Positions 47,946-56,247 of a stretch of 64,000 nt of DNA are shown piece after piece (position 1 is the first letter of the stretch; each line of letters begins with the position of its first letter). The stretch comes from Chloroflexota bacterium (GTDB taxonomy: Bacteria; Chloroflexota; Anaerolineae; B4-G1; SLSP01), in assembly GCA_019873645.1 (NCBI GenBank), contig JAIOAX010000019.1, positions 27,290 to 91,289 of the forward strand, given 5' to 3'. The translations under genes and the position numbers were made by a program. Under the pieces are notes generated by a model. That model worked only from the letters and a program-made list of their open reading frames with translations, ran no database searches and had not been told where the DNA came from.

Positions 47946-48971
47946 ATGACACTCAACGTCGCTATCGTCGGTATGGGCAACATTGGGAACACACACGCGC
48001 GGGTGTATCAGCAACGCAAGGATGTCAAAATCGTCGCGGTGTGTGACATCATCAAGGAGCGCGCGGATAAAGCGGCGGCAGCCTACGGTTGTCCGGCCTT
48101 TTACTCGGTGCAGGCCATGCTCAAGAGTGGCATCCAGATTGACGCGGCCAGCATGTGCACCGCCGGCGTCGAAAACGGGGGCGATCACTATCAGCCCACG
48201 ATGGAACTGTTGGAGGCCGGCATCCACACTTTAGGCGAGAAACCCATCTCCAACGAGATTGCCAAAGCCGAGGAAATGGTCGCGCTGGCAAAGAAGAAAA
48301 ACCTGCGTTACGGCATTAACCTCAACCACCGTTTCACGCCGGCTGCCTTGCGGGCGAAGGAATGGGTCAAGGCCGGACGTTTGGGCGAGATCAACATCAT
48401 CAACATGACGATGTGGATCAACAACCCCAACGAAACGTCGCCGTGGTTCCACATCCGCGCGCTGCATCCGCACTCGCTGGACGTGATGCGCTACTTCGGC
48501 GGGGATGTGGAAAAGGTACAGGCGTTCTTCAAGCGCGGGCCACGCGCCGACGGTCCGGGTGGACGGCGCATCTGCTGGTCAAACGTCCAGGTAAACCTGC
48601 TCTTCAAGAACGGCATCATCGGCCATCTCACCGGCAGCTACGATGCAGGCGGCAGCTACGGGCTGGAGCGGCTCGAAGTCGTCGGCTCGGAGGCGCGCTT
48701 CGTGCTGCTTGACGCCTGCGAACACCTCACCTTCTATCCGCGCTTCAGCCGCGAGACCGAGACCTACGATTATGTGGGTGGGATGATGAACTTCAGCGAG
48801 ACCTTTGCCAGCCGTATCGGCGTGTGGGTGGAACAGAACCTGGCCCGGGTCCGCCCGGAGGAAATTGACGCTTCCGGCGCCGACGCCCTCCACGTCCAGC
48901 GCATCATCGAAGCGATCATCCAATCCTGGGAAACCGGGCAGGTTGTGAGAATCATGAATCAAGAATCATGA
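47946..48971 (+). CDS. Gfo/Idh/MocA-family oxidoreductase, second copy
   Basis: A 341-residue dehydrogenase with a standard Rossmann start (NVAIVGMGNIGNTHARVYQQ), LGEKPISNEIAKAEEM with the EKP motif, NLNHRFTPAALRAKEW and a C-terminal LHPHSLDVMRYFGGDV region with the catalytic-type His/Asp. It differs clearly from the copy at 43878-44945. AGGAGG precedes the ATG. Probably part of sugar or uronate turnover with the genes downstream. Confidence 0.9.
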   Translation: MTLNVAIVGMGNIGNTHARVYQQRKDVKIVAVCDIIKERADKAAAAYGCPAFYSVQAMLKSGIQIDAASMCTAGVENGGDHYQPTMELLEAGIHTLGEKPISNEIAKAEEMVALAKKKNLRYGINLNHRFTPAALRAKEWVKAGRLGEINIINMTMWINNPNETSPWFHIRALHPHSLDVMRYFGGDVEKVQAFFKRGPRADGPGGRRICWSNVQVNLLFKNGIIGHLTGSYDAGGSYGLERLEVVGSEARFVLLDACEHLTFYPRFSRETETYDYVGGMMNFSETFASRIGVWVEQNLARVRPEEIDASGADALHVQRIIEAIIQSWETGQVVRIMNQES

Positions 48972-49021
48972 ATCCAGAGTTGAGAATCGAGATTCAGGAT
49001 TTGTGATTCATGATTCTTCAA
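48952..49021 (+). repeat. GAATCATGAATC inverted word array
   Basis: AATCATGAATCAAGAATCATG on the left is answered by TTTGTGATTCATGATTCTTC on the right, with GAGTTGAGAATCGAGATTC between, so the region can form a long imperfect hairpin. Its left arm overlaps the last codons of the oxidoreductase (IMNQES). Confidence 0.65.
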
Positions 49022-49037
49022 GCGTTGCGAGGCGAAT

Positions 49038-49778
49038 ATGACCACCACCACTGCCACCACCATCACCATCATTGGCCGGGGGCACTCCGGCACACGAGCC
49101 ATGTCCCACACCCTTTCCGCAAGCGGTGTTTTTATGGGGAAGCCGCTCAATGTTTCCGGCGACCTGTTGCCGCCGCAAGCCATGTATGACGCCTGCCGCG
49201 TCTTTGCACACTACGTAGATTGGCAGGGCGACCTCTCGTGGAGTTGGGAGCGGGCGCTGACGGCAAGGATCCCCGACGAATTCAAATTCCTCATTCACAC
49301 CTATCTGACTACGGTGCGCTTGTACAAGGGGGAATACAAGGGTTGGAAAATCCCCGAAACCACGCTGGTTTTCCCGTGGATCGTGCGCATGTTCCCGGAA
49401 ATCAGGTACATTTTCTGGATCCGCGATCCACGTGACTGCATCCTCGGTCGGCACCTCACCGATGATCTGCGCGACTTCGGCATCGAGTATCCGCCGACCG
49501 ATGACGAACGGTTGCGGCGCGCGATCTCGTGGAAATACCAGTACGATCTGGTGCAGGCCACGCCCAAACCGAAATACTGGATCGAAGTGCGGTTTGAGGA
49601 TTTCGTGCTGCGTCAGGAAGAGACGCTGGCGCGACTGGAAGACTTCCTGGGCATCCCGCTGGCGAAGATTCCGGTCAACCCGGAAACCATCGGCCGCTGG
49701 AAAACCGATGCGGGCGTCCACGACTTTGACTTCTTCGCACCGGCCCTGCAACAGTACAGATACACGGCCCTGGAATAG
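49038..49778 (+). CDS. Sulfotransferase-family protein
   Basis: A 246-residue protein with the PAPS 5'-phosphosulfate loop ITIIGRGHSGTRAMSHTL at the N-terminus and the 3'-phosphate-binding segment YIFWIRDPRDCILG. VRFEDFVLRQEETLARLEDF is the family's C-terminal helix pair. GAGGCGAAT precedes the ATG. The acceptor is unknown. No PAPS-synthesis genes are nearby. A short poly-Thr stretch (TTTATTITI) opens the protein. Confidence 0.82.
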   Translation: MTTTTATTITIIGRGHSGTRAMSHTLSASGVFMGKPLNVSGDLLPPQAMYDACRVFAHYVDWQGDLSWSWERALTARIPDEFKFLIHTYLTTVRLYKGEYKGWKIPETTLVFPWIVRMFPEIRYIFWIRDPRDCILGRHLTDDLRDFGIEYPPTDDERLRRAISWKYQYDLVQATPKPKYWIEVRFEDFVLRQEETLARLEDFLGIPLAKIPVNPETIGRWKTDAGVHDFDFFAPALQQYRYTALE

Positions 49779-49794
49779 CCGAGCACCTTTAGCG

Positions 49795-49915
49795 ATTGCT
49801 AACTCGCCAACTCGCCGATTCTTCCATTCGCTGATTCTCTGATTCTTTCATTCTTTGATTCTTTCATTCTTTGATTCGCTGATTCTTTCATTCTTTGATT
49901 CGCTGATTCTTTTTC
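49795..49915 (+). repeat. GATTCTTTCATTCTTTGATTCGCT array, left flank of lyase gene
   Basis: More than ten tandem degenerate units of the ATTCTTTCATTCTTTG/GATTCGCTG kind fill almost the entire spacer upstream of the PL22-like gene and end at its ribosome site. The complementary strand of the same words follows that gene at 51106-51170, so the gene is bracketed by long inverted arrays. Confidence 0.8.
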
Positions 49916-49928
49916 AGGAGACAAAAAT

Positions 49929-51095
49929 ATGATCGGTGATACCTGGCCTTCGGAAATCCGTGAGTTCACGGACGCGAAAACCGGGCGGACGATCCGGCAA
50001 CTGACGACCACCGGCAACAACGTCCACCTGTACTTTACGGAGAATTCGTTCGACAGCGTCAAGAACGAGATTATTTTCACCTCGGACCGTGCTGCGGGTG
50101 AGGATAAGCGTCCGGAGGATTCGCCGCATTACAACATCTTCCGCATGGATCTGCACAGCGGGCTGATCACACAGTTGACCGACGAGCCGCGCCGTGTCAA
50201 CAGCGTGACCAAGACGCCGGATAGCCGGCTCATCGTCTATGTGACGGGCAATCAGATCAAAGCATTGGACGCGCGCACCGGCGAGAGCACTGTAGTCTAC
50301 GAAGAGACCGGCAACTTTAGTGTGGGCGCGCCTTCGATTGCCGCCAACCGGCGCTACGTTGCCTTTACCCGCAATGAAAAGGTGCAAGCGCCGCGCGGCC
50401 CGAACTATACCGGCTTCAAAGAGAGCTTCTATCGCATCAAGGATGGGCGCATCACATTGGCCTATCTCAACGGCAGTGGCGCGTTCGACGTGTTCAAGGA
50501 CACACACTGGCTCGGCCATTTTCAATTTTGCCCTGATGACAGCACGCTGGCGACCTTCTGCCACGAGGGGCCGTGGAATCTGGTGACACAGCGCATTTGG
50601 ATTCTCGACTTTGTCTCGCGGGAGGCCAGACCGTGTTACCGTCAGGAGGAGTACGACTCCATCGGCCACGAGTTTTGGACGCAGGACGGCTATATCTTCT
50701 TCGACGACCGCGGGCCAGGCCACGACGGTACAATCACGTCCAGCCGCACGCAAGCCGTGGCGACCGAGGTGGCGGTCAACCAGAATGTGATGATCCCCTT
50801 CGTGGGATTGGCCGACCGTTACGGCAACCTGGTTCGCCGCGTGGAGATGCCTTTCTACTGCAACCACTATCACGCCAACCCGGACAACACCGTCCTTGTA
50901 GGGGATGATGTGGACGACCTGGTGTTGATTGACATTTCCGGGGATGAGGCGAAGCTCTCGGTGCTGTGTCAGCATCATACCTCCTGGCACACCCAGAGCA
51001 GCCACTGTCATCCTACATGGAGTTGGGATGGCTCGCGTATCCTCTACGCTTCAGATTACGGCGGCAAGGTGAATATTTATCTGGTAGAGCCGTAG
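49929..51095 (+). CDS. Oligogalacturonide lyase-like protein (PL22-type propeller)
   Basis: A 388-residue seven-bladed-propeller protein resembling oligogalacturonate lyases, which split unsaturated pectin oligomers. Blade motifs are visible (IFTSDRA, YNIFRMDLHSGLITQLT, VYVTGNQIKALDARTG), as is the His-rich metal region CNHYHANPDN and HHTSWHTQSSHCHPTWSWDG. No signal peptide, so cytosolic. TTCAGGAGACAAAAAT precedes the ATG. Together with IolB-like and Gfo/Idh genes it suggests uronate catabolism. Confidence 0.82.
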   Translation: MIGDTWPSEIREFTDAKTGRTIRQLTTTGNNVHLYFTENSFDSVKNEIIFTSDRAAGEDKRPEDSPHYNIFRMDLHSGLITQLTDEPRRVNSVTKTPDSRLIVYVTGNQIKALDARTGESTVVYEETGNFSVGAPSIAANRRYVAFTRNEKVQAPRGPNYTGFKESFYRIKDGRITLAYLNGSGAFDVFKDTHWLGHFQFCPDDSTLATFCHEGPWNLVTQRIWILDFVSREARPCYRQEEYDSIGHEFWTQDGYIFFDDRGPGHDGTITSSRTQAVATEVAVNQNVMIPFVGLADRYGNLVRRVEMPFYCNHYHANPDNTVLVGDDVDDLVLIDISGDEAKLSVLCQHHTSWHTQSSHCHPTWSWDGSRILYASDYGGKVNIYLVEP

Positions 51096-51102
51096 CGAGG
51101 GG

Positions 51103-51415
51103 TGCATGAAAGAATCGGCGAATGAAAGAATCAGTGAATCGGCGAGTGAAAGAATCAGCGAATGAAAGAATGACTCTCCTGAAAAAAGTCCAATTCACCG
51201 CGGAGACGCAAAGAACGCCGAGAGAAATTCAAGTTTATATCAATAAAATTAGTAACGAAACGCGAAGGACTTAATTTTATTGAATCGGACATAAAAATCT
51301 TTGCGCCCTCTGCGACTTTGCGGTGAGATCTTTAGTTTTTTCAGTAGACTCAAGAATCAGCGAAGCGCCCAATCTTCAACTCATTACTCTTTACTCTTTA
51401 CTGATTACTCAAATA
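51103..51415 (+). repeat. Gene-free spacer made of four word arrays
   Basis: 51106-51170: GAAAGAATCGGCGAATGAAA units, the reverse complement of 49795-49915. 51195-51220: CACCGCGGAGACGCAAAGAA, answered at 51298-51330 by TCTTTGCGCCCTCTGCGACT and TTGCGGTGAG, an inverted pair about 80 bp apart. 51350-51364: AGAATCAGCGAAG. 51381-51412: TTACTCTTTACTGATTACTC. An AT-rich stretch without features lies between (51230-51290). Confidence 0.7.
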
Positions 51416-51425
51416 GGAGATGCCG

Positions 51426-52244
51426 ATGAAATACTTTGCTTCAGTGGAGAATCATAGCGGATTGAACCGGTTGCCCTGCAATCCGTGCAAACTGTTGGAC
51501 TTTGCATTGTTGAACCTTGCGCCGGGCGATGGGTACAGCGGTGAGACGGGCGACCGCGAAGTGTTGGCCGTGATTCTGGGCGGCAAAGCCACTTTTGAGG
51601 TCAACGACCGGCGCTTTGAGAAAGTCGGCGGGCGGCCCAATGTCTTCGGCGGCAAACCACACGCGGTCTATATGCCGGCTGGCGCACGCTATACCATCAT
51701 TGCCGAGACGGCAGTGAGCCTTGCTCTCCCCAGCGCGCCGAGCGACCTGGACGTTGCGCCCTACGTCATCGGCCCGGAGCGCGTCGCCAACGGCGTGTGG
51801 GGCGCGGCGAATTTCAAGCGTTACTTTCATCAGATCCTCACGCTGGCCGCGCAGCCCGACCTGCCCGCGCGGCGGCTCATCGTCGGCGAGACGTTCACGC
51901 CGAGCGGCAACTGGAGCACCTTCCCGCCGCACAAGCATGAAGTGGACGATCTGCCCCGCGAGGCTGCCCACGAGGAGGATTACTTCTTCAAGATTAATCC
52001 ACCCGACGGCTTTGGTATTTGCCGTTATTACAATCGCGAAGGCGTTGAGGAGAACTTCACCGTGCGCGACAACACCATCCTCATGGCCCCGCACGGCTAT
52101 CACACCGTTGTCAGTGCGCCGGGCTACATGACCTATTATCTGTGGTTTCTCGCCGGCGAGCAGCGCGTCCAGGCGACGGCGGACGATCCGGCGTTGGCGT
52201 GGGTCAGTCGCACTGTGCCGATGTTGAAAGAGTTAGGCGCGTAG
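51426..52244 (+). CDS. iolB: IolB-like 5-deoxy-glucuronate isomerase (KduI/IolB family)
   Basis: A 272-residue bicupin. The metal-site signature FPPHKHEVDDLP, the EEDYFFKINPPDGFGICRYY segment and the late MAPHGYHTVVSAPGYMTYYL match IolB, which converts 5-deoxy-glucuronate to 2-deoxy-5-keto-gluconate in inositol catabolism; related KduI acts on pectin products. Two ATGs compete (51420 and 51426); AGGAG fits only the second with a 6-nt spacer. No other iol genes are seen, and the lyase next door points to uronates, so the true substrate is open. Confidence 0.82.
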   Translation: MKYFASVENHSGLNRLPCNPCKLLDFALLNLAPGDGYSGETGDREVLAVILGGKATFEVNDRRFEKVGGRPNVFGGKPHAVYMPAGARYTIIAETAVSLALPSAPSDLDVAPYVIGPERVANGVWGAANFKRYFHQILTLAAQPDLPARRLIVGETFTPSGNWSTFPPHKHEVDDLPREAAHEEDYFFKINPPDGFGICRYYNREGVEENFTVRDNTILMAPHGYHTVVSAPGYMTYYLWFLAGEQRVQATADDPALAWVSRTVPMLKELGA

Positions 52245-52254
52245 CTAAAGAAAT

Positions 52255-52665
52255 TTATGAGAAGAATCGCTGCTTGATTTCTTCAATCAAAGCTGGAAGA
52301 TTCGGAGCGGTGAAACTGAGGTGTGGGGCCGGAACACGATGAGGCTTGATGTCTGGCGGGACATGCTGATGATGTGGAAAACTCGTCGCTAGAGACTCAT
52401 TTTCGGGGTGCGGCTGCGGGTCATACCAATAGAGTTTCTCTCCTGTCCGTGTTACCGTATAGCTATAGCGACGAATCGTCCCTTTCGCGAAATCTATCAT
52501 TTCAACTACGCGCAAAACGATGCCGTACTCGAAGTACACTTCGCCTTTTAACACACCCTCATAAGGCCCAACTGTGTATAGCCGCAGGGTATTTTTCTGG
52601 ATGATTGGATAGCGCGCGGGTAAGGCATAGATGAATTGAGCGTAGCTTTCAATCGAGTCGAGCAT
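52255..52665 (-). CDS. TumE-family (DUF6516) toxin, second copy
   Basis: A 136-residue protein. The hallmark WYDPQPHPENESLATSFPHH with a following QHVPPDIKPH and C-terminal LPALIEEIKQRFF is shared with TumE-type toxins, as are the strand segments GEVYFEYGIVLRVVEM and YSYTVTRTGEKLYWYD. It lies 6 nt after its antitoxin gene and converges on iolB (10 bp apart). Confidence 0.75.
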   Translation of the reverse strand: MLDSIESYAQFIYALPARYPIIQKNTLRLYTVGPYEGVLKGEVYFEYGIVLRVVEMIDFAKGTIRRYSYTVTRTGEKLYWYDPQPHPENESLATSFPHHQHVPPDIKPHRVPAPHLSFTAPNLPALIEEIKQRFFS

Positions 52666-52671
52666 GGCTTG

Positions 52672-52977
52672 TTATAATGCCATTTGCGGGGATAGACGCA
52701 GTTTGCCACCTTCGGAAGTTTTGAGCAAGCGTTGCATCGTCTTCTGGCTGGCTTGTCGCAAGGCTTGTTCGCGCGCCAATTTGGTTTCATACAAACCGGC
52801 CCACAGACAAAAATCTTCAGTCTGCTCCGGTTCGCCGTCATCCAATTTGCCTTGTGAAAAGAGCGTGTAGAAATCTTCGGAGGCAAGATTATAGGCGCGT
52901 TCATAGCTATATAGCTCCTGTGTCAGGGCCAGGAGACTATCGAGTAATTCAGGTATAGAAAGCTGCTGTATCGCCAT
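52672..52977 (-). CDS. Antitoxin-like partner of the second TumE toxin
   Basis: A 101-residue, all-helical protein (LLDSLLALTQELYSYERAYN, LYETKLAREQALRQASQKTM). It is not obviously related in sequence to the antitoxin at 47210, so the two pairs are not recent duplicates. The ATG at 52977 follows AGGAAGACAAAT; an in-frame ATG at 53001 has no ribosome site. A promoter lies at 53021-53048. Confidence 0.65.
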   Translation of the reverse strand: MAIQQLSIPELLDSLLALTQELYSYERAYNLASEDFYTLFSQGKLDDGEPEQTEDFCLWAGLYETKLAREQALRQASQKTMQRLLKTSEGGKLRLSPQMAL

Positions 52978-53020
52978 ATTTGTCTTCCTAATATGCTCCA
53001 TAGCATTATGGGATAATTAC

Positions 53021-53048
53021 ATTATAATCCTGACTTGAGCCGTTGCAA
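53021..53048 (-). promoter_or_regulatory. Promoter of the second TumE-type pair
   Basis: On the minus strand TTGCAA (53043-53048) and TATAAT (53021-53026) are 16 nt apart. The implied leader is about 40 nt. The promoter overlaps the upstream region of the divergent GH106-like gene. Confidence 0.6.
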
Positions 53049-53079
53049 TGCTGTAGCCATTGGGACAAGAGACACACCG

Positions 53080-55092
53080 ATGTTGAATGATTGGGTCAAT
53101 CCGCCGCGTGAATTCAGCATGGCGCCGTTCTGGTTTTGGAACGACGCGCTGGATGAAGCCGAGATTCTGCGGCAGATCGCGGACTTTGAAGCGCACGGTG
53201 TCTACGGCTTCGTCATCCATCCGCGTGTCGGCCTGCCCCGCGACATCGGTTGGCTGTCCGAGCGGATGCTGTACTTCATGCGCGTGGCCGTCGAAGAAGC
53301 CCGACGCCGTGAAATGTTCGTCATCCTTTACGACGAAGGGATGTACCCCTCCGGCTCCTCCTCCGGCCAGGTCGTCGCCGCCAACCCCGCCTACCAATGC
53401 CGCTGCCTGGCTAAAATTGACCTGGATGCCAATCCCCAAAATCTGCTCAATCCGCTTAATCTGCTGACAAATTTAGTTGCCACATTTCAACGTCCCAACG
53501 GCCAGCGCATCGCCATTGTAGATCGCCCCCTGGATGCCGTCATCCGCGGCCTGCACTACATCGGCGAGGGGCCGGAAGAAGACACGCCGCCGGCCGCCGA
53601 CCTCCTCAATCCCGACGCGACGGCGACGTTCATTCACCTGGTCTATGACCGTTACGCCGCGGCGCTGGGCGACCACTTCGGCAAGACGATCCGCGCTATT
53701 TTCACCGATGAACCGTCGCTGCTCGGACGCCCTCGCGAGCGCGACGTCTGGCCCGGCACGACGGGCATCCTGGAACATGTCAACGCTTACCTCGGCTATG
53801 ACTTCACCTCGCATCTGCCGGCCCTGTGGTACGACGACGAACCCGATGCGGCGCGTTACCGTGATGATTACAAGCGGGCGTTGATGCACCGCCTGGAGGA
53901 GACTTACTATCGTCCCCTTTACGCTTGGTGTGAGGCGCATGGCATCGCGCTCACCGGACATCCGGCGCGCGGGGATGACATCGGCTGCCTGCGCTACTTT
54001 CACATTCCCGGACAGGACCTGGTGTGGCGCTGGGTGCTTCCCGGCCCCACGGCGCTCGAAGGGCCGGAATCCACGCAGGGCAAATGTTCCTCGTCTGCGG
54101 CGCGCCATCTGGGTCGCCGCCGCAACAGCAATGAGTGTTTCGGCGCGTATGGGCATGGCTTCACCTGGGAGGAGATGAAATGGCTGGTGGACTGGTGTTT
54201 TGTGCGCGGCGTGAACCTGCTCTATCCGCACGCTTTCTTCTACTCGATCCGCGGCCCGCGCAAGGACGAACGCCCACCCGATGTGGGACCGCACAGCCCG
54301 TGGTGGGACACCTACAAGCCGTTCGCCGACTATGTGTGTCGCATGAGCTGGCTCAACGCCGATAGCGAACACGTCTGCCACATCGCTATCCTCAGCGGGG
54401 CCACCGATTTGCCCTGGGAAGTGGCGAAAGTTTGTTTTCAACATCAGCGCGATTTCAATTACCTGGAATTGCGGCATGTGTGGGAGGATGTGGAGGTGAC
54501 ATCGGAGGGCATCTTTATCGGCGGGATGATTTACAAGGCGGCGATTCTTGATGGCCCGCTGTCTATTCCCGAAGAAGCGCAACCGGCCCTTGAACGCCTT
54601 GCCGCAGCCGGCCGGTTGATCTTCTGGAACGGGAATCGCGTGGGTTTGCAACCGGCGCTGTTTCCTTCCCTCGACCCCGTTCAATCCATTGAGACGCTGC
54701 TGGCAACCCTGGATCGCCTCATCCCGCCTGATCTTACCGCCGCGCCACCCACGCCGGATTTGCGCTACCGCCATGTCATCAAGGAAGGAGTCCATTACTA
54801 CATTCTGGTCAACGAAGGCTTGACGCCGCTCCAGACGACGCTGACCGTCTCCGTCAAAGGGCGCGCCACGTGGATTGATCCATTAGCGATGACAGAAATT
54901 GCCGCTGTTGAGCCACTCGATTTGACCTTAGACCCGTACACTTTGCGCATTTTGCGAATAGCGAATGAGAGAATCAGCGAAGAAAGAATCAGCGAAGAAA
55001 GAATCAGCGAAGAAAGAATCAGCGAAGAAAGAATCGGCGAGTCCGCCAACTCTTTAACGTTCAATCCCCAATCCCCAATTCCCAATCCCTAA
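53080..55092 (+). CDS. GH106-like glycoside hydrolase (alpha-L-rhamnosidase type)
   Basis: About 670 residues. MAPFWFWNDALDEAEILRQI, GVYGFVIHPRVGLP, VILYDEGMYPSGSSSGQVVA and the acidic FTDEPSLLGRP resemble the TIM-barrel of GH106 rhamnosidases, though it is shorter than the usual 900-1100 residues. No signal peptide. The ATG at 53080 is chosen because MLNDWVNPPREF starts the family match; its ribosome site is weak. Two features look acquired: NPQNLLNPLNLLTN (53431-53472) is encoded by an AATCTGCT-type array inside the frame, and the C-terminus is a four-fold SEERI repeat encoded by GAATCAGCGAAGAAA words, then translated CCCAATCCC words. The fit with the pectin-like neighbours is good but inferred. 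Confidence 0.75.
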   Translation: MLNDWVNPPREFSMAPFWFWNDALDEAEILRQIADFEAHGVYGFVIHPRVGLPRDIGWLSERMLYFMRVAVEEARRREMFVILYDEGMYPSGSSSGQVVAANPAYQCRCLAKIDLDANPQNLLNPLNLLTNLVATFQRPNGQRIAIVDRPLDAVIRGLHYIGEGPEEDTPPAADLLNPDATATFIHLVYDRYAAALGDHFGKTIRAIFTDEPSLLGRPRERDVWPGTTGILEHVNAYLGYDFTSHLPALWYDDEPDAARYRDDYKRALMHRLEETYYRPLYAWCEAHGIALTGHPARGDDIGCLRYFHIPGQDLVWRWVLPGPTALEGPESTQGKCSSSAARHLGRRRNSNECFGAYGHGFTWEEMKWLVDWCFVRGVNLLYPHAFFYSIRGPRKDERPPDVGPHSPWWDTYKPFADYVCRMSWLNADSEHVCHIAILSGATDLPWEVAKVCFQHQRDFNYLELRHVWEDVEVTSEGIFIGGMIYKAAILDGPLSIPEEAQPALERLAAAGRLIFWNGNRVGLQPALFPSLDPVQSIETLLATLDRLIPPDLTAAPPTPDLRYRHVIKEGVHYYILVNEGLTPLQTTLTVSVKGRATWIDPLAMTEIAAVEPLDLTLDPYTLRILRIANERISEERISEERISEERISEERIGESANSLTFNPQSPIPNP

Positions 55093-55110
55093 TCCCCAAT
55101 CCCTAACCCT
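54962..55110 (+). repeat. GAAAGAATCAGCGAA tandem repeat and CCCAATCCC array
   Basis: AGAGAATCAGCGAAGAAAGA opens five near-identical 15-bp units (to about 55040); 15 bp keeps the frame open and encodes (SEERI)n. It passes into TTTAACGTTCAATCCCC and then several AATCCCCAATCCCTA units up to the next ATG. The stop of the GH106-like gene falls in the last array. Confidence 0.8.
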
Positions 55111-56118
55111 ATGCCCCAACCTGCCTTGCTCGAAGTTAAAAACCTGCACGTGCATTTCCCGCTCTCCAGAGGGACGGTGCGCGCTGTGGATGGGGCGAGC
55201 CTCACCCTGTATCGCGGCGAGACGGTAGGACTGGTGGGGGAAAGCGGCTGCGGCAAATCCGTACTGGCGCGCGCAATCCTGCGCATTGTGCCGCGACCTG
55301 GGCGGATCGTGGAAGGGCAGATCCTCTACCATCGCCCGGTCGGCGGGCTATCCGAGACGGTTGATCTGACTACGCTGGATCCCGACGCGCCCATGTTGCG
55401 TTTCATTCGCGGTCTGGAAATAGCGCTGATTTTCCAGGAACCCCTTTCTTCCCTCAACCCGGTCTACACGATTGGGCAGCACATCGTCGAAGCGATTTGC
55501 CTGCATCAGCCGGTGTCCAAACAGCAGGCGCGGGAGCAGGCGATTGCCATGCTGAAGCAAGTGGGGATGCCCGAACCGGCACGCACTGTGGACCGCTACC
55601 CGCATCAACTGAGCGGCGGCATGTGTCAGCGGGCGATGATCGCCATCGCGCTCTCCTGCTACCCGAGCCTCCTCATCGCCGATGAGCCAACCACGGCGCT
55701 CGACGTGACCACCGAAGCACAAATCCTTGAGCTGATGCTCAATCTGCAACACGAACTCGGTATGGCGATTCTCTTCATTACCCATAACCTGGGTCTCATT
55801 GCTGAGATGGCGGAACGGGTTGTGGTGATGTATCTGGGACGCATCGTTGAGGCGGCCGACGTGCAGGCATTGTTCTACCATCCCCTGCACCCCTATACGC
55901 AGGCCCTGCTGCGCGCTATTCCGCGCCTGGGGCCACGGGACCGCAACGCACGGCTCTACGCCATTCGGGGAAATGTTCCGGAACCTTATGCTACACTGCC
56001 CGGCTGTCCGTTCCATCCTCGCTGTGACGCCATGCGTCCTGGCATCTGTGATCGGCAAGAACCGCCGTGGGTGCAGGTGACGACGGATCACGGGGTACGG
56101 TGTGTATTGTACAGATAG
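55111..56118 (+). CDS. Oligopeptide/dipeptide-type ABC transporter ATP-binding protein (OppD-like)
   Basis: A 335-residue ATPase. Walker [18 protein letters not shown]-loop [13 protein letters not shown], signature [16 protein letters not shown], Walker [13 protein letters not shown] and H-loop FITHN are complete. The C-terminal oligo-HPY extension with the Cys-rich [16 protein letters not shown] marks the OppD/DppD class, which imports peptides or, in such loci, oligosaccharides. No permease, binding protein or OppF is next to it, so its partners are elsewhere. Start ATG lies after the CCCAATCCC array without a clear ribosome site. Confidence 0.9.
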   Translation: MPQPALLEVKNLHVHFPLSRGTVRAVDGASLTLYRGETVGLVGESGCGKSVLARAILRIVPRPGRIVEGQILYHRPVGGLSETVDLTTLDPDAPMLRFIRGLEIALIFQEPLSSLNPVYTIGQHIVEAICLHQPVSKQQAREQAIAMLKQVGMPEPARTVDRYPHQLSGGMCQRAMIAIALSCYPSLLIADEPTTALDVTTEAQILELMLNLQHELGMAILFITHNLGLIAEMAERVVVMYLGRIVEAADVQALFYHPLHPYTQALLRAIPRLGPRDRNARLYAIRGNVPEPYATLPGCPFHPRCDAMRPGICDRQEPPWVQVTTDHGVRCVLYR

Positions 56119-56173
56119 GAGAGATTGGGGGCTTTTCCAGTCTTCGATTTATGGTATAATAGCGTTCGTACAC

Positions 56174-56244
56174 GCGGGCGTGGCTTAACGGTAAAGCCTT
56201 GGCCTTCCAAGCCAATGATACGGGTTCGATCCCCGTCGCCCGCT
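56174..56244 (+). tRNA. tRNA-Gly(UCC)
   Basis: Acceptor GCGGGCG pairs with CGCCCGC (56237-56243), discriminator U. The anticodon stem TTGGC/GCCAA encloses the loop CTTCCAA with anticodon UCC. The T arm reads CGGG-TTCGATC-CCCG. No CCA is encoded. It lies 4 bp before the intron-containing tRNA. Confidence 0.95.
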
Positions 56245-56247
56245 CTT

